A stretch of DNA of 64,000 nt from Sphingomonas cavernae. GTDB lineage: Bacteria > Pseudomonadota > Alphaproteobacteria > Sphingomonadales > Sphingomonadaceae. How positions within the stretch are numbered: position 1 is the stretch's first letter; each line of letters starts with the position of its first letter. The notes beneath the pieces were generated by a model. The model searched no databases and was not told the DNA's origin. It worked only from the letters and a program-made list of their open reading frames with translations. Shown one piece after another: positions 7,503-16,022 of the stretch. Position numbers and translations under genes: made by a program. The stretch covers positions 1,178,001 through 1,242,000 of the forward strand of contig NZ_QYUM01000002.1 of the NCBI RefSeq assembly GCF_003590775.1, read 5' to 3'.

Positions 7503-9896
7503 ATGCGACGTTCACGGTTCTCGACATATAGCTTCGCCTGGCTGCTTTCCGGAGCGGCACTGACACTTGCGGGCGCGCCCGCCCTGGCGCAGTCGGCACC
7601 CGACGATGTCACTGAAGAGGTCGATAGCGGCGACGCCATCGTCGTGACGGCGCGCAAGCGCGCCGAAACGCTGCTCGACGTGCCGATCGCGGTCAGCGCA
7701 TTCAACGGCGCCTCGATCCAGGACAAGATGGCGCAGGACATCACCGACCTCGCCGATTTCACCCCCGGCTTCCAGATCCAGGAAGCCTTTGGTCGCGACG
7801 GTGACCGCCCCGTGATGCGCGGCGCGTCCAATATCCTGTTCAGCGAAGGCAAGGTCGGGATTTTCCTCGATGGCGCGCCCTATCTCGGCGATTTCTCATC
7901 GCTCGACCTCGCGAATATCGAGCGCGTCGAGGTCATCAAGGGGCCGCAGTCGGCGGTGTTCGGCCGCGGCACGCTGAGCGGCGCGATCAACGTTGTGCTC
8001 AAACGCCCGACCGACGAGTTCGAGGGCCGCGTTTCGGGCACGATCGGCAATTTCGATCGCCGCGAACTGAGCGCCGCACTCTCGGGTCCGATCATCGACG
8101 GCATCGGCTTTCAGGCCGGCGTCAAATTCTTCGATATCGACGGCCAGTGGCGCAACACGGCGGTGCCGGGCGAACGCCTTGGCGATCAGAACACCAGACA
8201 ATACACCGCCGGCCTGTTCTTCGATCCGACTGCGGACATCAGCGCCTCGGTGCGCTGGCTGCATCAGGAGGATGATGACAGCCATTTCGCGATCGGCCTT
8301 CAGCGGTCGAGCGCGAACAACTGCTTCCTCACCACCCGCCCCTATTATTGCGGCGTCGTCCAGCCCATGGACAGCTTCGGCATCAATACCGATCGCCTTG
8401 TCCGGCCGGGCCTTTATCGCAACGCCGACCGCTTTATCGGCGACATCTCGTGGGATATCGCGGGTTCGGGCTACGAAGCGTCGCTCCAGGCGGGGTATAG
8501 CGACCTGACCGAGGTCAACGGCGTCGACCAGACCTATGACGATCGCGGATTCTATTTCCTGCCGCAGGCATCGTGCGGCAGGCCGCCCTTCTTCGCGCTG
8601 CCCAACCAGGATTGCCGCAAGTCCAGCTTCGAGGCGACGACGGGCATTCGGCGCAAGACGCAGACCTATGAAGGCCGTCTGACTTCACCCGGCGACGACC
8701 GCTTCCGTTGGCGCCTTGGCGCTTTCTACAGCGAAGACAAACAGCGCGGCATGACTGAATATCTCGAGCTGAACGAGGTCGGCCCCGAGCTGCTCGACGA
8801 TACCAAGCGCGTGAAGAACACCGCCTTCTTCGGGGGCATCGATTTCGACGTCAGCAGCACGGTGACGATCGGCGCCGAGCTTCGCCACCAGATCGACAAG
8901 GTATACAGTGACACGCCGTCCTACCGCGTCGGCGATGTGTTCGACGCCGCCTATCTGGCGACGGTGACGAGGCCCAATCCGAACCAGATCGTTGGCGTCG
9001 AAGGCACGCGCAAGGCGACCTTCAAGGCGACGCTGCCGCGTATCACCGTCAACTGGAAGCCGCAGAACGACCTGTCCTTCTATGCGCAATATTCGCAGGG
9101 CAACTCGCCGGGCGGCTTCAACAAGGCGAGCGCGCCTGACCCGACCTATGACGAGGAAGAGCTGATCAACTACGAGATTGGCATGAAGACGTCGAAGTTC
9201 GGCTTCGATTACCTGAACTTCGCCGCCTTCTGGCAGGACTATAAGAACCAGGTGCTCACCAACACCTATATCGCGGGCAATATCGTCGACTCGTACAGCG
9301 TGAATATCGGCCGGACGCGCATCCGCGGCATCGAGATCGACGGCCAGCTTCCGCTCGTCGGCGACATATTGAAGCTCCAGTTCAACTACAGCTTCCTCGA
9401 TGCCGAGATCCGCGAGGGCGTGGAGGCCGAAAAGGCGCTCCAACTGATGGGGCGCTCGTGCAAGACGGGCACTGCGGTCAATCTCGACCTGCCCGGCTGC
9501 CGCGAGGCCGCGTCGATCGCGGGCAATCGTCCGCCGCTGGTCTCCAAGCACACGGGTACGCTCGGCGTGCGCTTCCAGCACGATGTCGGCAACGACTGGA
9601 CGTTCTTCGCGGGCTCGGACGTGATCTATCGCAGCAGCTATTATGCGCAGGTGCTCAACCTTGCCGAAAGCGGCAACTCGACCAAGCTCAACCTGCAGTT
9701 CGGCGTGCATGACGATCAGGGGATGCGCGTTACCGTCTATGGCAAGAATGTGCTGGGCGACGAGACCCCGATCGGCATCCTGCGCTATCTCGACTTCCCC
9801 GCGCCACGTACGCCGACGGGAGACTATGCCCGTGCCTTTGGCATCACCCCCGCGCGCAAGGCGGAGTTCGGGATCACCGTCAGCAAGTCCTTCTGA
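7503..9896 (+). CDS. TonB-dependent outer-membrane receptor, copy 1
   Basis: The product has 797 residues. A signal peptide ends at PALAQS, and a TonB-box-like segment (DAIVVTARKR) leads into the plug domain (VPIAVSAFNGASI, VMRGASN, VEVIKGPQSAVFGRGTLSGAINVV, about residues 45-165). The 22-strand barrel follows, ending in a C-terminal Phe (VSKSF) recognised by BAM. It imports a substrate too large or scarce for porins, energised by TonB-ExbBD. In sphingomonads such receptors often accompany catabolic clusters rather than siderophore genes. Two operator-like palindromes lie upstream and a terminator-like hairpin downstream. The cargo is presumably the substrate of this island. Confidence 0.93.
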   Translation: MRRSRFSTYSFAWLLSGAALTLAGAPALAQSAPDDVTEEVDSGDAIVVTARKRAETLLDVPIAVSAFNGASIQDKMAQDITDLADFTPGFQIQEAFGRDGDRPVMRGASNILFSEGKVGIFLDGAPYLGDFSSLDLANIERVEVIKGPQSAVFGRGTLSGAINVVLKRPTDEFEGRVSGTIGNFDRRELSAALSGPIIDGIGFQAGVKFFDIDGQWRNTAVPGERLGDQNTRQYTAGLFFDPTADISASVRWLHQEDDDSHFAIGLQRSSANNCFLTTRPYYCGVVQPMDSFGINTDRLVRPGLYRNADRFIGDISWDIAGSGYEASLQAGYSDLTEVNGVDQTYDDRGFYFLPQASCGRPPFFALPNQDCRKSSFEATTGIRRKTQTYEGRLTSPGDDRFRWRLGAFYSEDKQRGMTEYLELNEVGPELLDDTKRVKNTAFFGGIDFDVSSTVTIGAELRHQIDKVYSDTPSYRVGDVFDAAYLATVTRPNPNQIVGVEGTRKATFKATLPRITVNWKPQNDLSFYAQYSQGNSPGGFNKASAPDPTYDEEELINYEIGMKTSKFGFDYLNFAAFWQDYKNQVLTNTYIAGNIVDSYSVNIGRTRIRGIEIDGQLPLVGDILKLQFNYSFLDAEIREGVEAEKALQLMGRSCKTGTAVNLDLPGCREAASIAGNRPPLVSKHTGTLGVRFQHDVGNDWTFFAGSDVIYRSSYYAQVLNLAESGNSTKLNLQFGVHDDQGMRVTVYGKNVLGDETPIGILRYLDFPAPRTPTGDYARAFGITPARKAEFGITVSKSF

Positions 9897-9918
9897 GGGC
9901 CGCTGACGTGAATTGGGA

Positions 9919-9963
9919 GGGAACGGGATGCGCCATCAACCGCGCGGCCCGTTCCTCTTTTCG
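9919..9963 (+). terminator. Stem-loop with T-rich tail after TonB receptor
   Basis: GGAACGGG (9920-9927) pairs with CCCGTTCC (9948-9955) across a 20-base loop that can itself pair partly. The tail is TCTTTTCG. The site lies 23 bases past the receptor stop and 30 bases before the next gene, so it may set receptor transcripts above the downstream genes rather than stop all transcription. Confidence 0.55.
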
Positions 9964-9992
9964 TCTCCACACCGCATAACTCCGGAGCCTCA

Positions 9993-10298
9993 ATGCCCGC
10001 CTATCTGATCGTCACCGCCACCATTTCCGATCGCGAAACCTTCCTTGCGGGCTACGCGCCAAAGGCGGCCGCGCTGCTCGAGCAATTTGGCGGAAAGTAC
10101 CGGATGCGCGCGCCGGGAGCGCAGCTTCTCGAGGGCAATTTCGGTGACGGCGGTTCGGTGGTCATCTCGGAATGGCCCAGCAAGGAGGCCGCGCTCGCCT
10201 TCTGGAACTCTCCCGAATATAGCGAGGCACGCACGCTGCGTGAGGGCATCTGCGAATGTCAGGTCGTCCTGATCGAAGCGCCCGCCATCACCGCCTGA
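9993..10298 (+). CDS. DUF1330 family protein
   Basis: This 101-residue protein has the ferredoxin-like dimeric alpha/beta-barrel pattern of DUF1330 (AYLIVTATISD, then PKAAALLEQFGGKYRMRAPG, VVISEWPSKEAALAFWNSPEYSEARTLR). No enzymatic role is established for the family; members often sit in catabolic clusters beside other small dimeric barrels. Here it lies between the TonB receptor and a YciI-like gene, 32 bases apart, probably as one operon. Confidence 0.85.
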   Translation: MPAYLIVTATISDRETFLAGYAPKAAALLEQFGGKYRMRAPGAQLLEGNFGDGGSVVISEWPSKEAALAFWNSPEYSEARTLREGICECQVVLIEAPAITA

Positions 10299-10330
10299 CC
10301 CCTTTTTCATCCACGATCGAGGAACCCCAC

Positions 10331-10636
10331 ATGTCCAAACTCTATGCCATCATTACCCGCGACAAGCCCGGCGCCACGGCCACACGCATCGAAAAACTGA
10401 AGGAGCATCTCGCGCATATCGAGGCGGGTCTCGACCGTCTTGCGGTCGCCGGTCCGTTGCGCGACGCGGATGGCAATTTCACGGGTTCGCTGCTCGTGGT
10501 GAAGGCGGAGAGCGAAGCGGAGGCACGCGCGCTGCTGGAAGCCGATCCCTATTTCAAGGCCGACATCTGGTCGGATATCGAAGTCCGCGCGTTCAACGCG
10601 GCAGCCGGCGACTGGGTCGGTGGCAAGACCTGGTAA
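10331..10636 (+). CDS. YciI-like protein
   Basis: The product is a 101-residue small alpha/beta protein with the YciI pattern: KLYAIITRDKPG, a helix with HLAHIEAGLDRLAVAGPLRD, then GSLLVVKAESEAEARALLEADPY. The His in HLAHIE and the Asp in DPY correspond to the putative active-site pair of the family. YciI proteins share the dimeric barrel fold with muconolactone isomerases, and some act on halogenated or cyclic intermediates. The ATG at 10331 is chosen over an upstream frame opening because a GAGGAA ribosome site precedes it. It is followed by qor after 12 bases. Confidence 0.85.
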   Translation: MSKLYAIITRDKPGATATRIEKLKEHLAHIEAGLDRLAVAGPLRDADGNFTGSLLVVKAESEAEARALLEADPYFKADIWSDIEVRAFNAAAGDWVGGKTW

Positions 10637-10648
10637 GGAGGGCTGACA

Positions 10649-11623
10649 ATGGCACGCATTGCGAGAATCGAGACCACGGGCGGCCCCGAGGTCATCGCCT
10701 TTCATGACGTCGACCTCCCCGCCCCGCGCGCGGGCGAGGTGCGCATCCGGCACACCGTGCTGGGGCTGAACTTCATCGACACCTATCACCGCCGTGGCAT
10801 CTACCCCGTCGAACTGCCCGCCGAGCTGGGCGTCGAGGGTGTCGGCGTGGTCGAGGCGGTGGGCGAAGGCGTCACCGATTTCGCCCCCGGCCAGCGCGTC
10901 GGTTATTTCGGGCCCGAGCGCGGCGCCTATGCGAGCGAACGCAACATCGCCGCAGCCTCGCTCTTCCACATTCCCGACGATATCGACGATGAAACCGCCG
11001 CCGCCGCGCTGTTGAAGGGTTGCACTGTCGAATTCCTTGTCGAACGCTGCGCGAAGGTGCAGCCGGGCTGGCCCGTGCTCGTCCATGCCGCGGCGGGCGG
11101 CGTCGGCCTGATCCTCGTCCAGTGGCTGAAGGCCATCGGCGCGACGGTGATCGGCACCGTCAGCACCGAAGAGAAAGCCGCCGAGGCGCGCGCTGCGGGC
11201 GCCGATCATATCGTCTTCTATCAGAGCGAGGACACCGCCAGGCGCGTCCGCGAACTGACCGGCGACAAGGGCGTGCGCGTCGTGTTCGACGGCGTCGGCA
11301 TGTCGACCTGGGAATCCTCGCTCGACAGTTGCGGGATTCGCGGCCTGATCGTGAACTATGGCAATGCCGACGCGCCCGTGGGCGGCGTCAATCTGGGCGT
11401 GCTCGCTATGAAGGGCTCGCTCTACAATTCGCGCCCCATGCTCTACCACTATTACGCCGAGCCAGCCGAACGCGCGGCGGGCGTCGCGCGGCTGTGGGAG
11501 ATGCTGCGCACGGGCAAGGTGAAGGTCACCATCGGCCAGCGCTATGCGCTTGAGGATGTGGCGCAGGCGCATATCGATCTCGAGGGCCGCAAGACCACGG
11601 GCTCGACGGTCCTGCTGCCCTGA
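10649..11623 (+). CDS. NADPH:quinone oxidoreductase, zinc-free MDR family
   Basis: This 324-residue protein of the medium-chain dehydrogenase/reductase superfamily has an N-terminal GroES-like half (GLNFIDTYHRRGIYP, typical of quinone oxidoreductase) and a nucleotide-binding Rossmann half (HAAAGGVGLILVQW, about residue 150). The structural and catalytic zinc ligands of alcohol dehydrogenases are absent, which fits quinone or enone reduction with NADPH. It closes the operon led by the TonB receptor and faces the convergent transpeptidase gene across a strong hairpin. It could reduce an unsaturated intermediate of the pathway. Confidence 0.88.
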   Translation: MARIARIETTGGPEVIAFHDVDLPAPRAGEVRIRHTVLGLNFIDTYHRRGIYPVELPAELGVEGVGVVEAVGEGVTDFAPGQRVGYFGPERGAYASERNIAAASLFHIPDDIDDETAAAALLKGCTVEFLVERCAKVQPGWPVLVHAAAGGVGLILVQWLKAIGATVIGTVSTEEKAAEARAAGADHIVFYQSEDTARRVRELTGDKGVRVVFDGVGMSTWESSLDSCGIRGLIVNYGNADAPVGGVNLGVLAMKGSLYNSRPMLYHYYAEPAERAAGVARLWEMLRTGKVKVTIGQRYALEDVAQAHIDLEGRKTTGSTVLLP

Positions 11624-11631
11624 GGCGCGAC

Positions 11632-11654
11632 GGTGCCGGCCTGAAGCCGGCACC
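11632..11654. terminator. Bidirectional hairpin between convergent genes
   Basis: GGTGCCGGC (11632-11640) pairs perfectly with GCCGGCACC (11646-11654) across a five-base loop. It lies between the convergent stop codons of the quinone oxidoreductase and transpeptidase genes. It has no long T tail, so it may act as a bidirectional or factor-assisted terminator. Confidence 0.6.
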
Positions 11655-11660
11655 ATTCGC

Positions 11661-12350
11661 CTATACCCGGTCGGTCATTTTGGCGGCATAGATCAGCCGC
11701 CCCTGTCCCAGATGGTCGAAAACCTGCCGCAACTGGTTGTCGCCGACCGCGAAGCAGCCCTGGCTCCGGCCGAGCTTGCCCGTCCTGCCAATCATTGTCG
11801 GCTCAGCATACCAGGCGCCGTGCACCACGATGGCGCGCGCCAGCGCGTTGTCGTTGCTCCGATCGAGCCCGATCAGCCGCTGCGACCGGCCATGTTTACC
11901 AACATAATAGTCGCCGGTGAGATACGCGCCTTCGCTCGACGCGTTGGAACCGGGCACGTTGGAAAAACGCTCCAGCCAGCCGCTGTGGCCGGGATCGGAT
12001 CCGCTGCCATGCGAGACGAGCAACGTGGTTGTCGCACCGCTCCCCAGATCGACGAGATGAAAGCGCGGCTGTGACGACGGCGATGCGAAATCGACGATGC
12101 CGATGCGATCGCGCTGGACGCGGCCGACATGCCGGTCGAGCGCGCCCTTGGCGGCGGCGAAAAGGTTCGGATGCACGCCCCTGGGCGCCAACGCGCCGTT
12201 CACCGGCGGTACGGGCGGCAATGGCGGGGTCACCGGTTCCTGCAGCAAAGTCTCCGCCGTCGCCGAGGCCGATGAGGAAACGAGCAGGGCTGAGCCCGCA
12301 GCCGCGATTGACGAGAGCAGAAAACTGCGGCGATCATAGTCCATAGGCAT
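11661..12350 (-). CDS. Murein L,D-transpeptidase catalytic-domain protein with Tat-like signal
   Basis: This 229-residue protein begins with MPMDYDRRSFLLSSIAAAGS, a twin-arginine export signal. The catalytic core has HGAWY (about residue 180) and SQGCFAV (about 200), the His and Cys of the YkuD-related L,D-transpeptidase family; in this subgroup the sequence is RSQGC instead of SHGC. Such enzymes make 3-3 crosslinks in peptidoglycan or attach ligands to it. The start at 12350 is chosen over the longer frame because the Tat motif then begins the protein. It is not obviously linked to the surrounding catabolic genes. Confidence 0.82.
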   Translation of the reverse strand: MPMDYDRRSFLLSSIAAAGSALLVSSSASATAETLLQEPVTPPLPPVPPVNGALAPRGVHPNLFAAAKGALDRHVGRVQRDRIGIVDFASPSSQPRFHLVDLGSGATTTLLVSHGSGSDPGHSGWLERFSNVPGSNASSEGAYLTGDYYVGKHGRSQRLIGLDRSNDNALARAIVVHGAWYAEPTMIGRTGKLGRSQGCFAVGDNQLRQVFDHLGQGRLIYAAKMTDRV

Positions 12351-12600
12351 TGCGTATCCGTGTTGCGCCGATGAGCGGGCCAACTCATCCGTCAGCGGCC
12401 AATCCGGATATCGCGGCCGCACGGCGCATCGCCGCGCGACAAGAAATCAGGTTCATCCCGGCCCGGCTCTTGTCCGGCTTTCCATCTAGGAAGCCGATTG
12501 CGTAAGGTCTTGGCCGCGGCGTGCCGCAAAAGCACATAGTGTTGCGCGCCATGCGCGTGACGGGCATTGTCCTTAAGTCGCCGGTCCTTCGGAGTGCCTT

Positions 12601-13185
12601 ATGCCCACGCCCGCCGCATCACGGCTTACCAACGAGGAATATCGCGAGGCGGTGGCGACCGTCGTCCGGCGCATCCAGCAACAACATGGCCTGAGCGATG
12701 GCGCATTTGCTGATCGGATCGGCTGTTCCGCGGGAACGATCAGGAATGCGCGCAACCGTACGACCAATCTCGACGGGGTGACGCTCGCCAACATCGAACG
12801 CATCTTCGGTCCCGGCGCGATCGACCCCTTCCTTGCGCTGGCTGGGGCGCGCGCTACGCCACTCGCGACGTCACCCGAAGCGGGCAATCCCACGCTGGAC
12901 ATCGTGGACGCGCTGCACCGGATCATCGAGACGCAGGATCCCCAAAGCGAGGGCGGCACACGCACCACCCCGCGCGAACTGCTGGCGATCCTCCAGCAGT
13001 TGCGCGATGCGCGCGGCGCCTTCGACGCGCTTATCCTGATTGCCGATCCCCCGCCGCTCAGCGACGAGCCGCCCTTCCGCCTGAAGCCGTACAAGCGAAT
13101 GGCAATCGTCCGCACACAGGGCGGGCAGGTCACGCACAGCACGCTGCTGGAGGCCAGGACGGACGACACGACCCGGCCATCCTGA
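12601..13185 (+). CDS. Hypothetical protein with XRE-like helix-turn-helix N-terminus
   Basis: This is a 194-residue protein. Residues 12-60 look like a Cro/CI-type helix-turn-helix (GLSDGAFADRIGCSAGTIRNARNR), followed by TLANIERIFG. The rest is a less conserved helical region, with PRELLAILQQLRDARGAFDALILIAD about residues 120-150. A phage-type or domesticated regulator is possible. It has no partner toxin gene and no adjacent phage genes. It stands alone between the transpeptidase (divergent) and the VOC gene (convergent). Confidence 0.6.
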   Translation: MPTPAASRLTNEEYREAVATVVRRIQQQHGLSDGAFADRIGCSAGTIRNARNRTTNLDGVTLANIERIFGPGAIDPFLALAGARATPLATSPEAGNPTLDIVDALHRIIETQDPQSEGGTRTTPRELLAILQQLRDARGAFDALILIADPPPLSDEPPFRLKPYKRMAIVRTQGGQVTHSTLLEARTDDTTRPS

Positions 13186-13218
13186 ACTATCGGCGAAACG
13201 GCTGGGGCGTGCCGGGAT

Positions 13219-14124
13219 TCAGCCTCCGATCTCGATCAACTCGATCAGTTCGTCCGCAAGCCCGCGCACGGTGGCCGTACGGCGCCCGCCATAGACCGGT
13301 CCCTCGCGGCGCACGGGCGGCGTGATGAAACTCACGTCGAGCGCATCGAGATTGTCGACCGCGAGCGTGATCATCGCGTTGCCCGGCGGCAGCATCTCGG
13401 GGTCGCCTTGGCGTACGGTCGCCTCGTCGGGATAATCGTCGACCTCGATGATCGGGAGACGCCCTTTCTGCACCATCGTGAGCGTCGTGCGATAGTCGCT
13501 GCCCAGCCCGAAGGCGTTGTTGATCATCGAATAGGCGAGCGTGTAGCTCGACGAGATGTCGAGCTTGAGCGCCTGTTCGAACCATTTCAGGCTCGCCTCG
13601 CGATCGGGGGTGGCCAGGATCACGATGAAGATGTGATCGGTGAGCGATCCCGCCTTGGGCAGGTCCGAGGTCGGCGTGTTCTCCGCCACCTCATTCAGAT
13701 AGATCATTTCGCGCCCGCGCCCCGTCACCTGCATTGGGATGAAGTAGGGGAGTCCTTCCAACGCCTTGGGCGGGCCGACAATGTCGAAGCCGCTGCCCTG
13801 AAGTCGGTCGGGCCAGCCGAATACGTCCTTGACGGTCAGCTCATAGGCCGCCCAGCCATAGGTGCGCGTCGGCTTGAAGTCGTCGGGCAGCGGTGCCTCG
13901 ACCAGCCGGATGAAGCAATGCGCACCGCTTTCAGGCTCCAGCGTCGCGAAGCGCGCGCCGGCACTTTTGGGGCACCCCCAGCTTGCGGCCAGATCGGCGT
14001 CGAGCGTCCCCTGTTCGACCAGCTTCAGGCTGAGACAGCCGTGATAATCGGCCAACGCCGCGTCGAGATCGGGGGTCGAGATCACCCCGCCCGCGATCCG
14101 GCCATGCGTCAGATAGTCAGTCAT
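13219..14124 (-). CDS. VOC (glyoxalase/bleomycin-resistance) superfamily protein
   Basis: This 301-residue protein holds two vicinal-oxygen-chelate half-modules: one begins at GGVISTPDLDAALADYHGCLSLKLVEQG (about 11-40) and the second at LTDHIFIVILATPDREASLKWFEQAL (about 160). The superfamily includes glyoxalases, extradiol dioxygenases and methylmalonyl-CoA epimerases. The metal ligands do not follow the extradiol pattern clearly, so I do not assign a reaction. The start at 14124 (MTDYLTHGRIAG) has GGAGG eight bases upstream. It is the last gene of the minus operon, separated from the crotonase gene by a palindromic repeat. Confidence 0.8.
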   Translation of the reverse strand: MTDYLTHGRIAGGVISTPDLDAALADYHGCLSLKLVEQGTLDADLAASWGCPKSAGARFATLEPESGAHCFIRLVEAPLPDDFKPTRTYGWAAYELTVKDVFGWPDRLQGSGFDIVGPPKALEGLPYFIPMQVTGRGREMIYLNEVAENTPTSDLPKAGSLTDHIFIVILATPDREASLKWFEQALKLDISSSYTLAYSMINNAFGLGSDYRTTLTMVQKGRLPIIEVDDYPDEATVRQGDPEMLPPGNAMITLAVDNLDALDVSFITPPVRREGPVYGGRRTATVRGLADELIELIEIGG

Positions 14125-14150
14125 TTGTGCCTCCAACACCATCAAACCAC

Positions 14151-14265
14151 CCGCTCATCCTGAGGAGAGGCTGAGCTTGACGAAGCCTCCTCTCGAAGGA
14201 TCAAGCACCGTGCGTCCTTCGAGATGCCGTTTCGACTTCGCTCAACGGCTCCTCAGGATGAGCGG
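14151..14265. repeat. Palindromic repeat pair (REPIN-like), about 115 bases
   Basis: Perfect 17-base outer inverted repeats start with CCGCTCATCCTGAGGAG (14151-14167) and end with its complement (14249-14265). An inner pair, TCTCGAAGGA (14191-14200) and TCCTTCGAGA (14215-14224), surrounds a short loop, and TTCGACTTCGCTC lies in the right half. It fills the gap between the VOC and crotonase genes of one operon and would fold into a long hairpin in RNA. It shares TCGACTTCGCTC with the element at 46277. Confidence 0.85.
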
Positions 14266-14276
14266 AGGATGCTGCC

Positions 14277-15041
14277 CTAACGAAACTCAGCCTTGCGCTT
14301 TTCGAGGAACGCCGAGACGCCCTCCTTGAAATCCTCGCCGGTGAAAGCCGACGCGAACAGCGCGTGCGTCTCGGCATTGTCATCAGCCTGACCGTCGAGG
14401 ATGCGGCGGACGATCTTTTTGGTGTTGCGCACACTGTGCGACGAGGCGGTCGCGATCGTGCCCGCCAATGCTGTGGCGGCGGTAACTGGATCCTCGTCGA
14501 GTATCTCGATCAGCCCGATGCGCTGCGCCTCCTCGGCGGGCAGGAGTTGCGCGGTGAACAAAATGCGCTTGGCCTGTGCCGGGCCCACAAGATCGACGAG
14601 CAGCTTGGTGTCGTGCAGCGAATAGACGAGGCCGAGCTTCGCCGGCGTGATGCCGAAGCGCGCGCGCGGGGACGCGACGCGCAGGTCGCATGCAATCGAA
14701 AGCCCGCAGCCGCCGCCAACGCAATCGCCGTCGATCGCCGCGATCACCGGCTTTTCGGCGCGCGCCAGCTCGTGCTGCGCGCGGCGGATCGCATCCTGAT
14801 TCTTCGCGCGCCATTCGGGGTCGAGCGCGCCTTCGCCGAACTCGGCAATGTCCGCGCCAGCGCAGAAGGTGCCTGCCTCGGCCGAGCGCAGGATCACGAC
14901 CTTGATCGCATCATCCGCCATCGCATCGGCGAGCAGCTCGGGCAGCGCCTCCCACATCGCCTGCGTAAAGGCGTTGCGCTTGGCCGCGCGATCGATCAGC
15001 AAATGCGCGATCGCACCCTGTTTTTCGAGGCGGACGCTCAT
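14277..15041 (-). CDS. Crotonase-fold (enoyl-CoA hydratase/isomerase family) protein lacking both hydratase Glu residues
   Basis: This 254-residue crotonase superfamily protein has the oxyanion-hole segments AGTFCAGADIAEF and DGDCVGGGCGLSIACD. True hydratases carry Glu in GGGCE and in the QPE motif; here these positions are Gly (GGGCGL) and Ala (GITPAKLGLVYS). The enzyme is therefore unlikely to be a simple hydratase and could be a decarboxylase, thioesterase or C-C hydrolase-type member. The ATG at 15041 overlaps the upstream stop by four bases, so the protein is co-translated with the PuuE-like hydrolase. Confidence 0.82.
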   Translation of the reverse strand: MSVRLEKQGAIAHLLIDRAAKRNAFTQAMWEALPELLADAMADDAIKVVILRSAEAGTFCAGADIAEFGEGALDPEWRAKNQDAIRRAQHELARAEKPVIAAIDGDCVGGGCGLSIACDLRVASPRARFGITPAKLGLVYSLHDTKLLVDLVGPAQAKRILFTAQLLPAEEAQRIGLIEILDEDPVTAATALAGTIATASSHSVRNTKKIVRRILDGQADDNAETHALFASAFTGEDFKEGVSAFLEKRKAEFR

Positions 15042-15904
15042 GCCGGATCGACCTTGGCGAGGTGCTGCGCGATCTGGTGGCGCGTAGTGATCCACACATC
15101 CTTCTTCGCGGTCACATGGCGGAAGAATTCCTCGAGCGCCCAGATACGGCCCGGGCGGCCAATGATGCGGAGGTGAAGGCCCAGCGACATCATCTTCGGA
15201 TTGCCCGCCTCGCCCTCGCGATAAAGCTGGTCGAAGCAGTTCTTCGCATATTCCAGCCACTGCGTCGGCGTCATCGCAGGGTCGGTCCACATCTTCATGT
15301 CGTTGGAATCGAGCTGATAGGGCACGATCGCGATCGGCTTTCCGGGCACCGTCTGCTTATCCCAGAAAGGCACGTCGCCCGAATAATCGTCCATATGATA
15401 GGCGAAACCCTCCTCGATCAGCAGGCGCCGCGTATTGTCCGTATGGAAATAGCGGCTCAGCCAGCCATAGGGGCGCACGCCGACGGTCTTCTCGATCGAG
15501 GTCACCGCCTTGCGGATGAATTCGCGCTCCTGCGCCTCGTCCATCTTGAACTGGTGCACCCAGCGCCAGCCATGGCTGACGGGCTCATGCCCCAGCTCGG
15601 CGATGGCGGCGGCGATTTCGGGATGGTTTTCGAGGCTCAGCGCGGCAACGGTCCAGCTCGCCATGATGTTGTAATCACGGAGCAGCTTCACAACGCGCGG
15701 CGCGCCCGCCTTGATGCCATAGAGATAGTTGGACTCATTGCCGTAATTGCGGATCGGCGACTTGATATGGATGCCGAGCTCGTCAACGGGTTCCATGCCG
15801 CGGTCGCCTCGCGCCACGGTCATTTCCGACCCTTCCTCGACATTGACGACGACCGACAGCGCGAGCTTCGCGTCGTTGGGCCAGTCGATCCGTTCTTCCT
15901 GCAT
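15038..15904 (-). CDS. PuuE-type cyclic amide hydrolase (polysaccharide deacetylase superfamily), copy 1
   Basis: This 288-residue protein of the NodB-fold family resembles PuuE allantoinase rather than sugar deacetylases: VVVNVEEGSE, NESNYLYGIKAGAPRVVKLL, GHEPVSHGWRWVHQF and GWLSRYFHTDNTRRLL match the PuuE pattern. PuuE enzymes and related cyclic imidases open hydantoin or imide rings. No signal peptide is present, so it is cytoplasmic, again unlike polysaccharide deacetylases. The start is the ATG at 15904; the longer frame would run through a repeat. Two divergent relatives lie at 40257 and 41161. Confidence 0.85.
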   Translation of the reverse strand: MQEERIDWPNDAKLALSVVVNVEEGSEMTVARGDRGMEPVDELGIHIKSPIRNYGNESNYLYGIKAGAPRVVKLLRDYNIMASWTVAALSLENHPEIAAAIAELGHEPVSHGWRWVHQFKMDEAQEREFIRKAVTSIEKTVGVRPYGWLSRYFHTDNTRRLLIEEGFAYHMDDYSGDVPFWDKQTVPGKPIAIVPYQLDSNDMKMWTDPAMTPTQWLEYAKNCFDQLYREGEAGNPKMMSLGLHLRIIGRPGRIWALEEFFRHVTAKKDVWITTRHQIAQHLAKVDPA

Positions 15905-15924
15905 GTTCGCCAAATTCCTCATTC

Positions 15925-16012
15925 TGTCATTCCCGCGAAAGCGGGAATCCAGTTGCGCCGCTGTCGCCCGAAAATTCCGTGTCCATGGATCCCCGCTTTC
16001 GTGGGGATGACA
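15925..16012. repeat. Palindromic repeat pair (REPIN-like), CGCGAAAGCGGG type
   Basis: Two 27-base hairpin units face each other: 15925-15951, with core TCCCGCGAAAGCGGGA, and 15986-16012, with core CCCCGCTTTCGTGGGG. They match at about 24 of 27 positions as inverted copies. The 34 bases between are unrelated. This unit type is frequent in many proteobacterial genomes. Here it fills the operon gap between the SDR and PuuE-like genes. Confidence 0.88.
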
Positions 16013-16022
16013 TGGAAGGGGC

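Noticed and set aside
12601-13185. Antitoxin of a toxin-antitoxin pair or a prophage remnant
   Set aside because: There is a helix-turn-helix-like start but no partner toxin gene, integrase or phage gene nearby.
15038-15904. Chitin or peptidoglycan deacetylase function for the NodB-fold proteins
   Set aside because: No signal peptide, and the motifs follow PuuE allantoinase rather than extracellular sugar deacetylases.
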